From NCBI GenBank assembly GCA_029239975.1, contig JARBTX010000017.1, forward strand, positions 1-57,340: a stretch of 57,340 nucleotides of DNA, written 5' to 3'. The notes under the pieces were generated by a model, which saw nothing but the letters and a program-made list of their open reading frames with translations, was not told where the DNA came from and made no database searches. Both the position numbers and the translations under genes were made by a program. Shown in pieces: positions 29,175 through 39,486 of the stretch (the first letter of the stretch is position 1; every line of letters begins with the position of its first letter). This DNA is from Anaerocolumna sp. (GTDB taxonomy: Bacteria > Bacillota > Clostridia > Lachnospirales > Lachnospiraceae).

Positions 29175-30878
29175 TTGGATCAAAATTGTCGTGAGTATAT
29201 TCTGAGTGAAGATTACGCAGATTTTATAATAGAATATGGGACTGAACTAGCTATTAATCCATCTGCTGGTACTGTTTGTTATCAGATGATCAACTTTACG
29301 CACACTGCTGTTTATGCCCCAATTGCAGGACTTCCTGATAATTTAATTCAGACTTATGGTTATAGTATATATCCAAGCTGTTTTGGCTTATTAGATATAG
29401 CAAGTTTAGAAGCTTCTGGTATAACCAGAATAAGAAATATTCCGAATTTTAATTTAAATGGTCAGGGAGTTCTTATCGGGATTATTGATACTGGTATAGA
29501 TTATACTCACAATGCATTTAAAAATGCCGATGGTTCTTCTAAAATCATATCTATTTGGGATCAAACGATACAAGAAGGGACACCTCCAGAAGGATTTGTA
29601 TTTGGGTCAGAGTATACTCAAGAACAAATTAACACTGCTTTACTAAGTAATGATCCCTTATCCATTGTTCCTAGTGTAGATACAAATGGCCATGGTACAT
29701 TTTTAGCAGGAATTGCAGCTGGTACAAGAAGCGACGAGAATAATTTTACTGGGGTAGTACCAAATGCAGAAATAGTAGTTGTAAAATTAAAGCAAGCAAA
29801 ACAATTTCTAAGGGATTTCTTTGTAATTCCGAATGATGCTGTTTGTTTTCAAGAAATAGATATTATGTTTGGGTTGAATTATTTGCTCAACGTTGCTAAT
29901 CGTTTAATGAGACCAATATCAATTTGTGTTGGGTTTGGCACTTCACAAGGTGGGCATGATGAACGTGGTATTCTAAGCACTTATCTCTCCACAATTGCAA
30001 CACAACGTGGTGTAGCTGTTACTACTGCGGCTGGTAATGAAGGTAACAGAGGACACCATTTTTATGGCACTATCGAAAGTGGAAGTCAATTTGAAACAGT
30101 TGAATTAAGGGTAGGTGCAAATGACCCAGGGTTCTCCATGGAATTATGGGGTGAAGCACCCAGTTCTTACTCAATAGACATTTTATCGCCAACTGGTGAA
30201 TATATTCCAAGAATCCCTGCTAGATTGGGAGAAACAAGAGTAATACGTTTTATTTTTGAATCCACTATAATAAATGTTGATTATCAATTAGTTGAATCGC
30301 AAACTGGTGATCAATTAATCTTGGTACGTTTTCATAATCCTACAGAAGGAATATGGCGTTTTAGAGTTTATTCCAGTAGTGATCTAACTACGTCTTTTCA
30401 TATATGGTTACCTATTCATAATTTTTTAACTGTAGATACTTATTTTACACAACCAGAGCCTTATGTAACGTTAACATCTCCAGGTAATACCTATATACCT
30501 ATTGTAACTACTGCTTATGATTATACGAATCAAAGTTTATTTATCAATGCAAGTAGGGGTTATACACGAACAGATACGATAAGCCCAGACCTAGCAGCAC
30601 CTGGAGTTAATTTAATTGGACCCACTTTTAACAATGGTTATACCACAATGACTGGAACAAGTTTAGCAGCTGCTCATACTGCAGGTGTGGCGGCAATGGT
30701 GCTCCAATGGGGTATTGTAGAAGGGAATTATACGCAAATAGATACCGTTGAAATAAAAAATCTACTATTGCGTGGGGCTAGAAGGGATCCAAATAATACT
30801 TATCCTAACAGAGATTGGGGTTACGGTATTTTAGATGTATATAATGCTTTCAATAGTTTACGTGGTGATATTCAATAA
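29175..30878 (+). CDS. Csp-like subtilisin-family protease (first copy)
   Basis: 567-aa S8 peptidase of the clostridial Csp/germination type, without signal peptide. Catalytic residues are Asp105 (IIDTGID), His173 (GHGT) and Ser496 (GTSLAAAH); all intact. The long insertion between His and Ser (about 300-420) is the jelly-roll domain known in CspB. Csp proteases sit in the spore and activate the cortex hydrolase SleC at germination; sleC is split 8 kb away in this window. The start is TTG 29175 after GGAG. The second copy follows after 30 bp, so they form an operon. Confidence 0.9.
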   Translation: MDQNCREYILSEDYADFIIEYGTELAINPSAGTVCYQMINFTHTAVYAPIAGLPDNLIQTYGYSIYPSCFGLLDIASLEASGITRIRNIPNFNLNGQGVLIGIIDTGIDYTHNAFKNADGSSKIISIWDQTIQEGTPPEGFVFGSEYTQEQINTALLSNDPLSIVPSVDTNGHGTFLAGIAAGTRSDENNFTGVVPNAEIVVVKLKQAKQFLRDFFVIPNDAVCFQEIDIMFGLNYLLNVANRLMRPISICVGFGTSQGGHDERGILSTYLSTIATQRGVAVTTAAGNEGNRGHHFYGTIESGSQFETVELRVGANDPGFSMELWGEAPSSYSIDILSPTGEYIPRIPARLGETRVIRFIFESTIINVDYQLVESQTGDQLILVRFHNPTEGIWRFRVYSSSDLTTSFHIWLPIHNFLTVDTYFTQPEPYVTLTSPGNTYIPIVTTAYDYTNQSLFINASRGYTRTDTISPDLAAPGVNLIGPTFNNGYTTMTGTSLAAAHTAGVAAMVLQWGIVEGNYTQIDTVEIKNLLLRGARRDPNNTYPNRDWGYGILDVYNAFNSLRGDIQ

Positions 30879-30908
30879 ATAAAATATATATAATTTAAGG
30901 AGTTTATC

Positions 30909-32615
30909 GTGGATCAAGATTGTATTAGTAGAATAATGAGTGAAGATTATGCAGATTTTATTTATGAATATACTAGAGAATATGAAGCAATTAGAGCAGA
31001 TCCGAATACATGTATGGATATTGTAGATAATGTATATGCCATACTTTATTACCCAATAAGCTTAATCCCAGCAAATTCTATACAATTATATGGTTATAGT
31101 GTTTATCCAAGATGTTTTGGTTTACTTGACATAAGTAGTAATGAAGCTTCGGGTATTCGTAGACTTCAAAATATTCCTTCCTTAGATTTAAGAGGGAACG
31201 GAGTTCTTGTAGGTATTATTGACACGGGAATTGATTATACCCATAAAGCTTTTAAGAATGCAGATGGTACTACCAGAATACTCTCTATCTGGGACCAAAC
31301 AATTCAAGATGGTCCACCACCAGAAGGCTTTTATTATGGTACGGAATACACCAAAGACCAAATTAATGTGGCTCTTTTAGATGAAAATCCAATCTCTTTG
31401 GTTCCATCCATAGATGAAATTGGTCACGGTACTATGTTAGCAGGAATAGCTGCTGGTTCTATCGATGAAAGTAATAGCTTTACTGGTGTTGCAAACCAAT
31501 CTGAAATGGCTATCGTAAAATTAAAACCAGCTAAACGATTTATTAAAAACTTTCTTCGAATACAAGAAGATAAGTTATGCTTCCAAGAAAATGATATCAT
31601 GCTTGCAGCAAAATATCTGATTAATTATGCAGCCAGACTAAAAAGACCAATTTCTATTTGTATCGGACTAGGCTCAACACAAGGAGCACATGATGCACGC
31701 GGAAATTTAAATTCTTATTTAACATCTTTAGCACAACAAACTGGTGTCGGAATGGTCATTGCAGCTGGTAATGAAGGTAATAGTGGAAGTCATTTTCAAG
31801 CAACTTTAAACCCTGGTGCAAAATCTGTCCCTCTTGAGCTTCGAGTTGGTGCCAATGAATATGGATTTACCATGGAACTTTGGGGTGATGCTCCAAATAC
31901 CTTTTCCATTGATATTATGTCGCCTACCGGTGAATACATACCTATAATACATGCTAGATTAGGAGAATCTAGAGTGTTAAACTTTATTTTTGAAGAAACT
32001 ACAATAAATTTAGATTTTCAGTACGTAGAGGCACAAACTGGCGCTCAATTAATTTTAATAAGATTCCTAAAACCTACAGAAGGAATCTGGCGATTTCAAG
32101 TATACCCAAGCTTAAATTTTAATGCTCACTTCCATATATGGTTACCACTGAGACAATTTCTAAATAGTGAAACATACTTTACAGCACCTGACCCAGAATA
32201 TACTTTAACATCACCAGCAAATTCAATTATACCTATTGTAAGTACTGCATATGACCATGTAACCCAAAGCTTATACTTAAGTGCTAGCAGAGGTTATACT
32301 AGAACAAATAACATAAAACCTGACATAGCTGCTCCTGGTGTAAACTTAGTAGTCCCTACTTTTAATAATGGATATATAACAGGGACTGGTACTAGTCTTG
32401 CTGCTGCACATGTTACTGGTATTTCGGCTTTATTACTAGAATGGGGAATTATTATGGGAAATTTAACTACAATGGGTAGTGTCGAAATAAAAAATTTACT
32501 AATTCGTGGTGCAAGACGTGATGTAAATGTAATGTATCCAAATAAGCAATGGGGATATGGAATTGTAGATGTTTATAGAGCCTTTGAAAGTTTACGTGGT
32601 GATTCTGGTCAATAA
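30909..32615 (+). CDS. Csp-like subtilisin-family protease (second copy)
   Basis: 568-aa paralog of the preceding gene with the same layout and intact Asp105, His173 and Ser496. Start GTG 30909 follows AAGGAG. Because both copies keep the triad, neither is an obvious equivalent of the catalytically dead CspC or CspA receptors of Clostridioides difficile. Expression is expected in the mother cell together with the upstream copy. The pair ends in a branched terminator. Confidence 0.9.
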   Translation: MDQDCISRIMSEDYADFIYEYTREYEAIRADPNTCMDIVDNVYAILYYPISLIPANSIQLYGYSVYPRCFGLLDISSNEASGIRRLQNIPSLDLRGNGVLVGIIDTGIDYTHKAFKNADGTTRILSIWDQTIQDGPPPEGFYYGTEYTKDQINVALLDENPISLVPSIDEIGHGTMLAGIAAGSIDESNSFTGVANQSEMAIVKLKPAKRFIKNFLRIQEDKLCFQENDIMLAAKYLINYAARLKRPISICIGLGSTQGAHDARGNLNSYLTSLAQQTGVGMVIAAGNEGNSGSHFQATLNPGAKSVPLELRVGANEYGFTMELWGDAPNTFSIDIMSPTGEYIPIIHARLGESRVLNFIFEETTINLDFQYVEAQTGAQLILIRFLKPTEGIWRFQVYPSLNFNAHFHIWLPLRQFLNSETYFTAPDPEYTLTSPANSIIPIVSTAYDHVTQSLYLSASRGYTRTNNIKPDIAAPGVNLVVPTFNNGYITGTGTSLAAAHVTGISALLLEWGIIMGNLTTMGSVEIKNLLIRGARRDVNVMYPNKQWGYGIVDVYRAFESLRGDSGQ

Positions 32616-32713
32616 AAAAAGAGTTTCGCAATATGCTCAATTTATAGTAGGTTATGTAACTGTGTAACAGTTTACCTATAAAGAAAAGCTTATAAATGCG
32701 AATACTCTTTTTT
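32613..32713. terminator. Branched bidirectional terminator between Csp genes and carB
   Basis: AAAAAAGAGT-TTCGCA pairs with TGCGAA-TACTCTTTTTT across 100 nt, with an inner hairpin TAGGT...AACTGT/AACAGT...ACCTA. It serves the convergent Csp and car operons. The following 32714-32850 stretch is low-complexity T-rich sequence without genes. Confidence 0.75.
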
Positions 32714-32850
32714 ATTTTTTACGTTAATTTTTTTACTCTAATTTTTATATTAAATTTTTACTCAAAATTATTACTTTATTTTTTATTTTTATTTTTTTAC
32801 TTTACTTTTTCCTTATAATTTTCTAAGTTTTTATCAATTATTTTAACTTT

Positions 32851-35800
32851 TTATTTAACTTTTGATATATCTATTAAGGAAATATGATTTAAATCTGCAT
32901 TTTCAAGACTTGTTAATAATGCATTGGCTGTATCAAGTGAAGTTAAGCAAGTTACACCTGTTTCAATGGATGTTCGTCGAATGATAAAACCATCTCTTGA
33001 TTTGTCTCTACCTTGTGTAGGTGTATCAATTACTAAATCAATTTCATGCCCTAATATTAAATCGATGATAGTTGGTGCTTCTCCATCTAATTTATTGACT
33101 GGGATTGCATCAATTCCATAATCATTTAAGAATTTTGCAGTACTTCTTGTTGAATAAATCTCATATCCTAGTGCTTTGAATCGTTTGCCAACTTCTACTG
33201 CTTCTAATTTATCAGCATCTTTTACAGTCATAATCATTTTCTTATGTTTTGGAAGATTAATTCCTGCACCTAAGAAAGCTTTGTATAATGCTTCATTAAA
33301 TGTTTTAGCAATTCCTAGACATTCACCAGTAGATTTCATTTCTGGTCCTAAACTGATATCTGCTCCATGCAATTTCTCAAAAGAGAACACTGGCATCTTA
33401 ATCGCTATATAATCAGCATCTGGTGCTAACCCAGTTCCGAATCCTAAGTCTTTTACTTTTTCTCCTAATATTACTTTAGAAGCGAGTGAAACTATTGGAA
33501 TACCAGTTACTTTACTAATGTACGGAACTGTACGGCTAGAACGTGGATTTACTTCAATTACATAAACTTCGTCATTATAAACGATAAACTGTATGTTGAT
33601 TAAACCGATTACATTCAAGGATTTTGCTAATTTTCTTGTATAATCAACAATTACGTTTTTAACTTTTTCATTAATATTTTGTGCAGGATATACTGAAATA
33701 CTATCACCAGAGTGTATACCAGCTCTTTCAACGTGCTCCATAATTCCTGGGATTAATATTTCTTCTCCATCACATACTGCATCTACCTCAACTTCTTTAC
33801 CCATCAAATACTTATCTACAAGGATTGGATGTTCTTGTACATTGAGATTGATGATATCCATAAATTCTCTAATATCATCATCCGAAATAGCGATTTGCAT
33901 ACCCTGTCCGCCAAGTACATAAGATGGTCTTACTAATACCGGATATCCTAGTTCATTGGCTACTTTTATAGCTTCTTCTGTTGTAAATACTGTTTTACCA
34001 GCTGGTCTTGGAATACCGCATTCTTCTAGTATTGCATCGAACAACTCTCTATCTTCTGCTGCATCTACATTTTCTGCTGAGGTTCCAAGTATTGGTACAC
34101 CCATCTTTAGTAGAGCATCAGTAAGCTTAATAGCAGTTTGACCGCCAAATTGAACTACTGCACCATCTGGTTTTTCTAAGTCAACGATATTCTCTACATC
34201 TTCCGGTGTTAATGGCTCAAAATAAAGTTTATCTGCAATATCAAAGTCTGTACTTACTGTTTCTGGATTGTTATTTACAATAATCGTTTCAAATCCCGCT
34301 TTTCTTAATGCCCATACACTGTGTACAGAGCAATAATCAAACTCAATACCTTGACCGATTCGGATTGGCCCAGAACCAAGTACCATAACTTTTTTCTTGT
34401 GTTTTTCTGGATTCACTTCATTTTCACTACCAAAGCAGGAATAATAATATGGTGTGGTTGCCTCAAACTCAGCTGCACAAGTATCTACCATTTTATAAGA
34501 AGCTGTAATATTGTATTCCTTTTTACGAAGAGTTTTAATTTCTTCTAATGTTTTACCGGTTAATTCTGCTATTACTCGGTCAGGGAATTCAAGACGTTTT
34601 GCATCCAATAATAGTTCTTTTGTTAAAGGAGCTGTTTTTAGTTCCTGCTCCATTTCTACTAAGATAGCAATTTTATCTAAAAACCATCTATCAATCTTAG
34701 TTATACTATAGATTTCATCAAAACTGATTCCCCTTCTAATTGCTTCTGCAATTACAAAGATTCTTCGGTCATCTATTAAGTGTAACTTTTCACGTATCTC
34801 ATCAATTGGGAACTGATCATAATTTCCATAGTTTAAGCTGTATATATTTTGTTCTAAGGATCTAAGAGCCTTCATTAGGGCACCTTCGAAATTCGTACAA
34901 ATACTCATAACTTCGCCAGTTGCCTTCATCTGAGTGGTTAACGTTCTTTTTGCCATAATAAATTTATCAAATGGCCACTTTGGAATTTTAACAACTACAT
35001 AATCAAGAGCTGGTTCAAAACTTGCATATGTTTTTCCGGTTATAACATTTTGAATTTCATCTAGGTGATATCCTAACGCTATCTTAGCTGCTACTTTTGC
35101 AATCGGATATCCAGTTGCTTTAGATGCTAATGCAGAAGAACGGCTAACTCTTGGATTTACTTCGATTACACAATATTCAAAAGTATCAGGATGAAGTGCA
35201 TATTGGACATTACATCCACCGGTTATGTTTAATTCAGTAATAATATTTAACGCAGATGATCTTAACATCTGATATTCTTTATCAGAAAGCGTCTGGGAAG
35301 GTGCAACTACGATACTATCTCCAGTATGAACACCAACCGGATCAAGATTTTCCATATTACATACTGTAATACAGTTTCCTTGGCTATCACGCATTACTTC
35401 ATATTCAATTTCTTTCCATCCAGCGATGCAACGCTCAATTAAGCATTGACCTACACGGCTAAGACGTAATCCATTGGTGCAGATTTCTTTTAAGTGTTCT
35501 TCGGACTCTGCAATACCACCACCACTACCACCAAGTGTATAAGCTGGTCTTACAACAACTGGATAGCCAATTTTATTTGCAAATTCAATTGCATCAGCTA
35601 CGGTTGTAACAACCGTACTTGGAGCACATGGTTCACCGATTTTTTCCATGGTAGTTTTAAACTCAAGACGATCTTCCGCTTTCTTAATGGTTTCTGATGT
35701 TGTTCCAATTAAATTCACACCATTTTCCCTTAAAAATCCGGATTCTTCTAATTCCATTGCTATGTTAAGCGCTGCCTGACCACCAAGAGTTGGAAGTACA

Positions 35801-36054
35801 CTGTCTGGTTGTTCTTTTAAGATAATCTTTTTTACTATCTCAGGTGTAAGTGGTTCAATATATACCATATCCGCAATATCTTTGTCTGTCATAATAGTTG
35901 CAGGATTAGAATTAACTAAGACTACTGTGATTCCTTCTTCTTTTAAGGAACGACAAGCTTGTGTTCCTGCATAATCGAATTCCGCTGCTTGACCTATAAT
36001 AATTGGACCAGATCCAATAACCAATACTTTTTTAATACTATCTATCTTAGGCAT
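32851..36054 (-). CDS. carB: Carbamoyl-phosphate synthase large subunit
   Basis: 1067-aa enzyme, normal length for CarB. Two homologous halves each begin with a [13 protein letters not shown] or [13 protein letters not shown] nucleotide-fold start and contain ATP-grasp sequences ([26 protein letters not shown]) and EVNPR metal-binding motifs; the C-terminal 120 residues form the MGS-like allosteric domain. It makes carbamoyl phosphate from bicarbonate, ATP and ammonia delivered by CarA, for pyrimidine and arginine synthesis. Its ATG overlaps the carA stop by one base (TAATG), so the two are translationally coupled. Confidence 0.98.
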   Translation of the reverse strand: MPKIDSIKKVLVIGSGPIIIGQAAEFDYAGTQACRSLKEEGITVVLVNSNPATIMTDKDIADMVYIEPLTPEIVKKIILKEQPDSVLPTLGGQAALNIAMELEESGFLRENGVNLIGTTSETIKKAEDRLEFKTTMEKIGEPCAPSTVVTTVADAIEFANKIGYPVVVRPAYTLGGSGGGIAESEEHLKEICTNGLRLSRVGQCLIERCIAGWKEIEYEVMRDSQGNCITVCNMENLDPVGVHTGDSIVVAPSQTLSDKEYQMLRSSALNIITELNITGGCNVQYALHPDTFEYCVIEVNPRVSRSSALASKATGYPIAKVAAKIALGYHLDEIQNVITGKTYASFEPALDYVVVKIPKWPFDKFIMAKRTLTTQMKATGEVMSICTNFEGALMKALRSLEQNIYSLNYGNYDQFPIDEIREKLHLIDDRRIFVIAEAIRRGISFDEIYSITKIDRWFLDKIAILVEMEQELKTAPLTKELLLDAKRLEFPDRVIAELTGKTLEEIKTLRKKEYNITASYKMVDTCAAEFEATTPYYYSCFGSENEVNPEKHKKKVMVLGSGPIRIGQGIEFDYCSVHSVWALRKAGFETIIVNNNPETVSTDFDIADKLYFEPLTPEDVENIVDLEKPDGAVVQFGGQTAIKLTDALLKMGVPILGTSAENVDAAEDRELFDAILEECGIPRPAGKTVFTTEEAIKVANELGYPVLVRPSYVLGGQGMQIAISDDDIREFMDIINLNVQEHPILVDKYLMGKEVEVDAVCDGEEILIPGIMEHVERAGIHSGDSISVYPAQNINEKVKNVIVDYTRKLAKSLNVIGLINIQFIVYNDEVYVIEVNPRSSRTVPYISKVTGIPIVSLASKVILGEKVKDLGFGTGLAPDADYIAIKMPVFSFEKLHGADISLGPEMKSTGECLGIAKTFNEALYKAFLGAGINLPKHKKMIMTVKDADKLEAVEVGKRFKALGYEIYSTRSTAKFLNDYGIDAIPVNKLDGEAPTIIDLILGHEIDLVIDTPTQGRDKSRDGFIIRRTSIETGVTCLTSLDTANALLTSLENADLNHISLIDISKVK

Positions 36055-37193
36055 TATTTTGACACCTCCATCATCTGAATAAACTCGTCGAATAGAAACT
36101 CAGAATCCTGTGGTCCTGCACAAGCTTCTGGATGGAACTGCACGGTAAAGATATTCTTTCCTAAATAATGATATCCTTCTATTGTTTTGTCATTTGCATT
36201 GATAAAACTCACTTCTGCTATATCATCGCTTAGGCTACCGCTCTCTACCACATAACCATGATTTTGTGATGATATATATACTCTTCCTGTTTTTAAGTCC
36301 TTTACTGGATGGTTGGCTCCTCTATGACCATATTTCAATTTCTTTGTGTCGCCACCATTTGCCAAAGCCATTAATTGATGTCCAAGACAGATTGCAAAAA
36401 TAGGAACATTACTACTATATAATTTCTTGATTTCTTCTATAATAGTAACACATTCTTTTGGATCTCCAGGTCCGTTGGATAACATAATTCCATCTGGTGC
36501 ATCTGCTAAGATTTCATCTGCTTTGGTTAAAGCAGGATATATTGTAACATCACAATCTCTTTTCAATAAACAATCTTTAATATTATCTTTTGAACCATAA
36601 TCTAGTAATGCAACTTTAAAATTACCCTTTTTATAAGGATGTAATTTAAGTCCGCTTCTTGCATTATCTGCATCCGTTGCAACATAATCTTTTGAAAGAT
36701 ATGTAGTCTTTTCTTTGCACGTTACTTTCTCTACAACGCCTGTAACTTTATGCTGCTTTAACTGTTTGATTACATCATCAAGATTAAAATTCTCGTTGGT
36801 TGTAATCATTCCGTTCATAGTACCTTTTTCTCTTAAGATTTTAGTTAATGCTCTGGTATCAATTCCTTCTATACCAGGAATATCTTTTTCCTTAAGAAAA
36901 GTTTCTATATCGGACTCACTTCGGAAGTTACTTGGGCGTCTTGCAATTTCTCTTACAATATATCCGTCCACCCATGGTTTTCGCGATTCCATATCTTCAT
37001 AGCAGATTCCGTAATTCCCAATTAATGGGTACGTCATAACAACGGCTTGACCTGCGTAAGATGGGTCTGTAAGCACCTCCAGATAACCTGTCATTGAGGT
37101 GTTAAACACTATTTCACTAATCATATCTCGGGTTGAACCAATACTCCTACCTGTAAAAACATTTCCGTCTTCCAGTATTAGATAAGCTTTCAT
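36054..37193 (-). CDS. carA: Carbamoyl-phosphate synthase small subunit (glutaminase)
   Basis: 379-aa CarA. N-terminal CPSase domain starts [10 protein letters not shown] and the class I glutaminase domain contains the catalytic Cys in [11 protein letters not shown] and the His/Glu in [14 protein letters not shown] 37193 is chosen because AGGTGG lies 6 nt upstream; a GTG at 37202 overlaps that site. It supplies ammonia to CarB. It is the first gene of the operon; a promoter and hairpin leader are at 37194-37375. Confidence 0.97.
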   Translation of the reverse strand: MKAYLILEDGNVFTGRSIGSTRDMISEIVFNTSMTGYLEVLTDPSYAGQAVVMTYPLIGNYGICYEDMESRKPWVDGYIVREIARRPSNFRSESDIETFLKEKDIPGIEGIDTRALTKILREKGTMNGMITTNENFNLDDVIKQLKQHKVTGVVEKVTCKEKTTYLSKDYVATDADNARSGLKLHPYKKGNFKVALLDYGSKDNIKDCLLKRDCDVTIYPALTKADEILADAPDGIMLSNGPGDPKECVTIIEEIKKLYSSNVPIFAICLGHQLMALANGGDTKKLKYGHRGANHPVKDLKTGRVYISSQNHGYVVESGSLSDDIAEVSFINANDKTIEGYHYLGKNIFTVQFHPEACAGPQDSEFLFDEFIQMMEVSK

Positions 37194-37375
37194 AACTTCC
37201 ACCTGTTCCTTTCAAATAATATACAGCAACTTAAGAAATCAAGCAGCCAATTACTCGAAAGTATTTTGACCCGTAAAATCCGGTATATCAATGCCTTGAT
37301 ATACATTCTCTCGCTTAATGTGGCTACAGGTTCCCAAATTGTTACGATTTTATCATATCTCTTTTTAAAATACAA
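37194..37375 (-). promoter_or_regulatory. carAB promoter and hairpin leader
   Basis: TTGTAT (37375-37370), a 17-nt spacer and TAAAAT (37352-37347) form a good sigma-A promoter. The 150-nt leader contains a perfect 9-bp hairpin GTATATCAA/TTGATATAC at 37283-37304 with a 4-nt loop. No PyrR binding consensus or T-run terminator was recognised, so the mode of pyrimidine control is open. Confidence 0.65.
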
Positions 37376-37739
37376 GCGCTAATTCTTAGGTTTTGTATAA
37401 AATTTATTATTATACATTTTCATTAATAATTATAAATCAATGGATGGATATTTGCAAGTAAAATATTTATCACAAAAGTCTATACATAGATATATAAAAG
37501 AAATAAGCCTTGTATCTAATAATGTGTTAATTGTGTGAAGAATAATAATTATTCTTATAAACAATCAATTCCACTATTAATTACAAGGCATACATAAGTG
37601 ACATCTTGGGATTAAATTTTAGAGTTGAAATAATGTAGAAAAAGGTATAAATATAACATATTAGATTTTCTACTTTTATTTATAAATACATATTATAATA
37701 GTCATTTCCTTAAGTTTTTAGCGAGTTAAACTATTCTTA
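37376..37739. other. Intergenic region with a long imperfect hairpin
   Basis: The 364-bp gap between carA and sleC holds a GCCTTGTA/TACAAGGC stem (37507-37514 with 37582-37589) enclosing an AAGAATAAT/ATTATTCTT hairpin. On the minus strand it is followed by TTATTTCTTTT, so it may terminate sleC transcription. No gene is supported. Confidence 0.5.
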
Positions 37740-38128
37740 TCAGCTTAGTTCAGCAATTCTAGTAACAGCTACATAAACAGCCGATATTTTATACCAAGTT
37801 GGTAAATCAACAATTCCATTAGCTGGCAAACCAAACACTTGCTGGAATGCTCTTACTGCAGCTTCTGTCTGTGGTCCAAATACGCCGTCTACGGCAATCT
37901 TTGGAATTACTGTATATACGTCAGAAATCGCATTTAATTGTTCTTGCATTTGTCTAACACTTGCACCTCTTGACCCTATGGTTAGATTCGAACCCGGCCA
38001 TGATGAAGGTACACCTGCAACTTCATTGGTTGAGTTAATATACATATTAGAACCATAAAAATTCCTTAGTATTGAAATTGCATCCATACCTTGGTCACCT
38101 AAATCTTTTGAACCCCATTGGGTCATCC
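37740..38128 (-). CDS. sleC: SleC cortex-lytic enzyme, C-terminal segment (gene split by element)
   Basis: This reading frame encodes the last 127 residues of a SleC-type spore cortex-lytic enzyme: TQWGSKDLGDQGMDAI, the end of the SpoIID-like catalytic part, and then a peptidoglycan-binding domain (IGSRGASVRQMQEQL, VDGVFGPQTEAAVRAFQ). It has no ribosome binding site before its first ATG (38126), as expected for the 3' part of a gene. It lines up in the same frame with the N-terminal part at 43799-44684 when the two copies of GGTCATCC (38121-38128 and 43791-43798) are joined, giving ...QCPGWM-TQWGSKDL... The intact protein would be 424 aa, close to known SleC lengths (about 430). SleC is made as a zymogen and cut by Csp proteases at germination. 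Confidence 0.88.
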
Positions 38129-38140
38129 GTATTGTAGTAG
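38112..38140. other. Left junction of the sleC element (attL-like)
   Basis: Reading the plus strand: sleC-derived CCCCATTG, core GGTCATCC (38121-38128), then element-derived GTATTGTAGTAG. The element half is the reverse complement of the half at the right junction (TTACAATAC), so the circularised element would have arms TACAATAC and GTATTGTA around the core. Confidence 0.85.
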
Positions 38141-38259
38141 GGTATGGTGAATTATAACGAATGTTAAGCAGGAGAATTCTTCAATTTAAGACCAAATTGC
38201 TCTATTACATATTAGAATGGATTTAACCTAATATTCATATTAAAAACTAGTAATTAAAA

Positions 38260-38283
38260 AGCCCCATAGTTTATAATGGGGCT
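38260..38283 (-). terminator. Terminator after the element's coiled-coil genes
   Basis: Perfect AGCCCCAT/ATGGGGCT stem with an 8-nt loop, followed on the minus strand by TTTTT. It lies 20 nt after the stop at 38303 and keeps element transcripts from reading into the sleC C-terminal part. Confidence 0.9.
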
Positions 38284-38302
38284 ATAGTAAATAATATTAA
38301 TT

Positions 38303-38764
38303 TTAAATTTCCTTCTGTTTGTTAATAATTATTTTATCGACTTTATCCATAAATTTTTTTTTATCATTACCAAGTTGTTTTTCATACTTTTTAGCAAGTG
38401 ATTCAGCATATACACTTAACTCATAATCAATACGATTTATTTCATTTTGTCTAAACAAATAAATTTCACTCGCACTTTCTATTTGCTTCATTAATATATA
38501 AGATCTTATATCATATATATATTTTAAATGAAATCCGTTCATACTTTGATCGATAGATTGGAGATGTTTCTGTGTCTGAGATTCAAAGATTTGAATAATT
38601 TTACTTGAAATCAATTTATTCGTTGCTGATACCGTATTAATATCCACTGTGTTTTGCACTTCTGAGATATTGTTAGGAGCTGCTTGTACATAAAAAGTGC
38701 CAAATAAGATATTGAAACTAATTATTAAAATAATAATTCGGTTTATATACTTTTTATATATCAA
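38303..38764 (-). CDS. Secreted coiled-coil protein of the sleC element (hypothetical)
   Basis: About 153 aa. TTG 38764 is the likely start, since AGGAGGGGG lies a few bases upstream; an earlier ATG at 38797 would place the site inside the gene. A signal peptide (INRIIILIISFNILFGTFYVQA, cleavage after AQAA-like QAA) precedes a charged, helical mature region without Cys. Family not recognised. It is the second gene of a pair with 38824-39270 (gap about 60 bp). Its location inside the element and export suggest a spore-envelope or cell-surface role, but this is not shown. Confidence 0.6.
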   Translation of the reverse strand: MIYKKYINRIIILIISFNILFGTFYVQAAPNNISEVQNTVDINTVSATNKLISSKIIQIFESQTQKHLQSIDQSMNGFHLKYIYDIRSYILMKQIESASEIYLFRQNEINRIDYELSVYAESLAKKYEKQLGNDKKKFMDKVDKIIINKQKEI

Positions 38765-38823
38765 ACAACCCCCTCCTTCTCTCTTCGTTTTTAACATGAA
38801 TAAAGTCTACTAACTAAGTTATC

Positions 38824-39270
38824 TTATTTACCTTTTAAATATCTGTTAATTTCAGCATCTATCGCTGCTTTTCCTTCGGTTACTTTTGTATTAACTTTAT
38901 TTTTTATTTCATTTTCAGCATTTGTTTTTCCTTGATTAATACCATCTTTTATTTCGGCCTTTGCTGCTTCTGTATATTCTCTGACCTGAGCTTCACCTGA
39001 TGTAACGTGATTTTGTTTTATTTGATCTAGTTCTCCTATTGCTTTATCAACATTTGCTAAATCAGCTTGTAGGGATTCTTTATAACTATTATTTACTCTA
39101 TCCATATCGCTATTTGTGGTATTTATTAATCTATCTTTAACATTGTCAAATACCTGTTTTACCATTATAAATATATTAGAGTTATTTGAAGCTGCGTAAG
39201 CCTGTACACTACCTAGTGATAGACAAAGTACCATAAATGCAATTAAAAATGTTGATTTTTTCTTGTTCAT
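38824..39270 (-). CDS. Secreted alanine/lysine-rich coiled-coil protein of the sleC element (hypothetical)
   Basis: 148 aa with a clear signal peptide (STFLIAFMVLCLSLGSVQAYAA) and a mature part of long amphipathic helices (VNNSYKESLQADLANVDKAI, TEAAKAEIKDGINQGKTNAE) resembling apolipoprotein-like or stress-type helical repeats. Start ATG 39270 follows GGAGG. Family unknown. It is divergent from the Csp-like gene at 39487 and shares a 216-bp control region with it. Confidence 0.7.
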   Translation of the reverse strand: MNKKKSTFLIAFMVLCLSLGSVQAYAASNNSNIFIMVKQVFDNVKDRLINTTNSDMDRVNNSYKESLQADLANVDKAIGELDQIKQNHVTSGEAQVREYTEAAKAEIKDGINQGKTNAENEIKNKVNTKVTEGKAAIDAEINRYLKGK

Positions 39271-39486
39271 ATTTATCCTCCATTTGAATGTTTAGATTTA
39301 TATTCTTTTTGTTCTTTAACACAAATCAGATTATAATATATATTATGTAAACTAACAATGTAAAATTATTGGGAAAAATAAATGCTTAGTCAAGAAGAGA
39401 ATATCTATCTTTCACGAATAGAGGGTATTTTCATTATATATATATCATACTAATTAATATAATTAATTAACCCTTTGAGGTATATA

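Noticed and set aside
37190..37375. Possible 61-aa leader peptide upstream of carA
   Set aside because: It overlaps the promoter itself and the hairpin leader, so it cannot be fully transcribed from the promoter identified.
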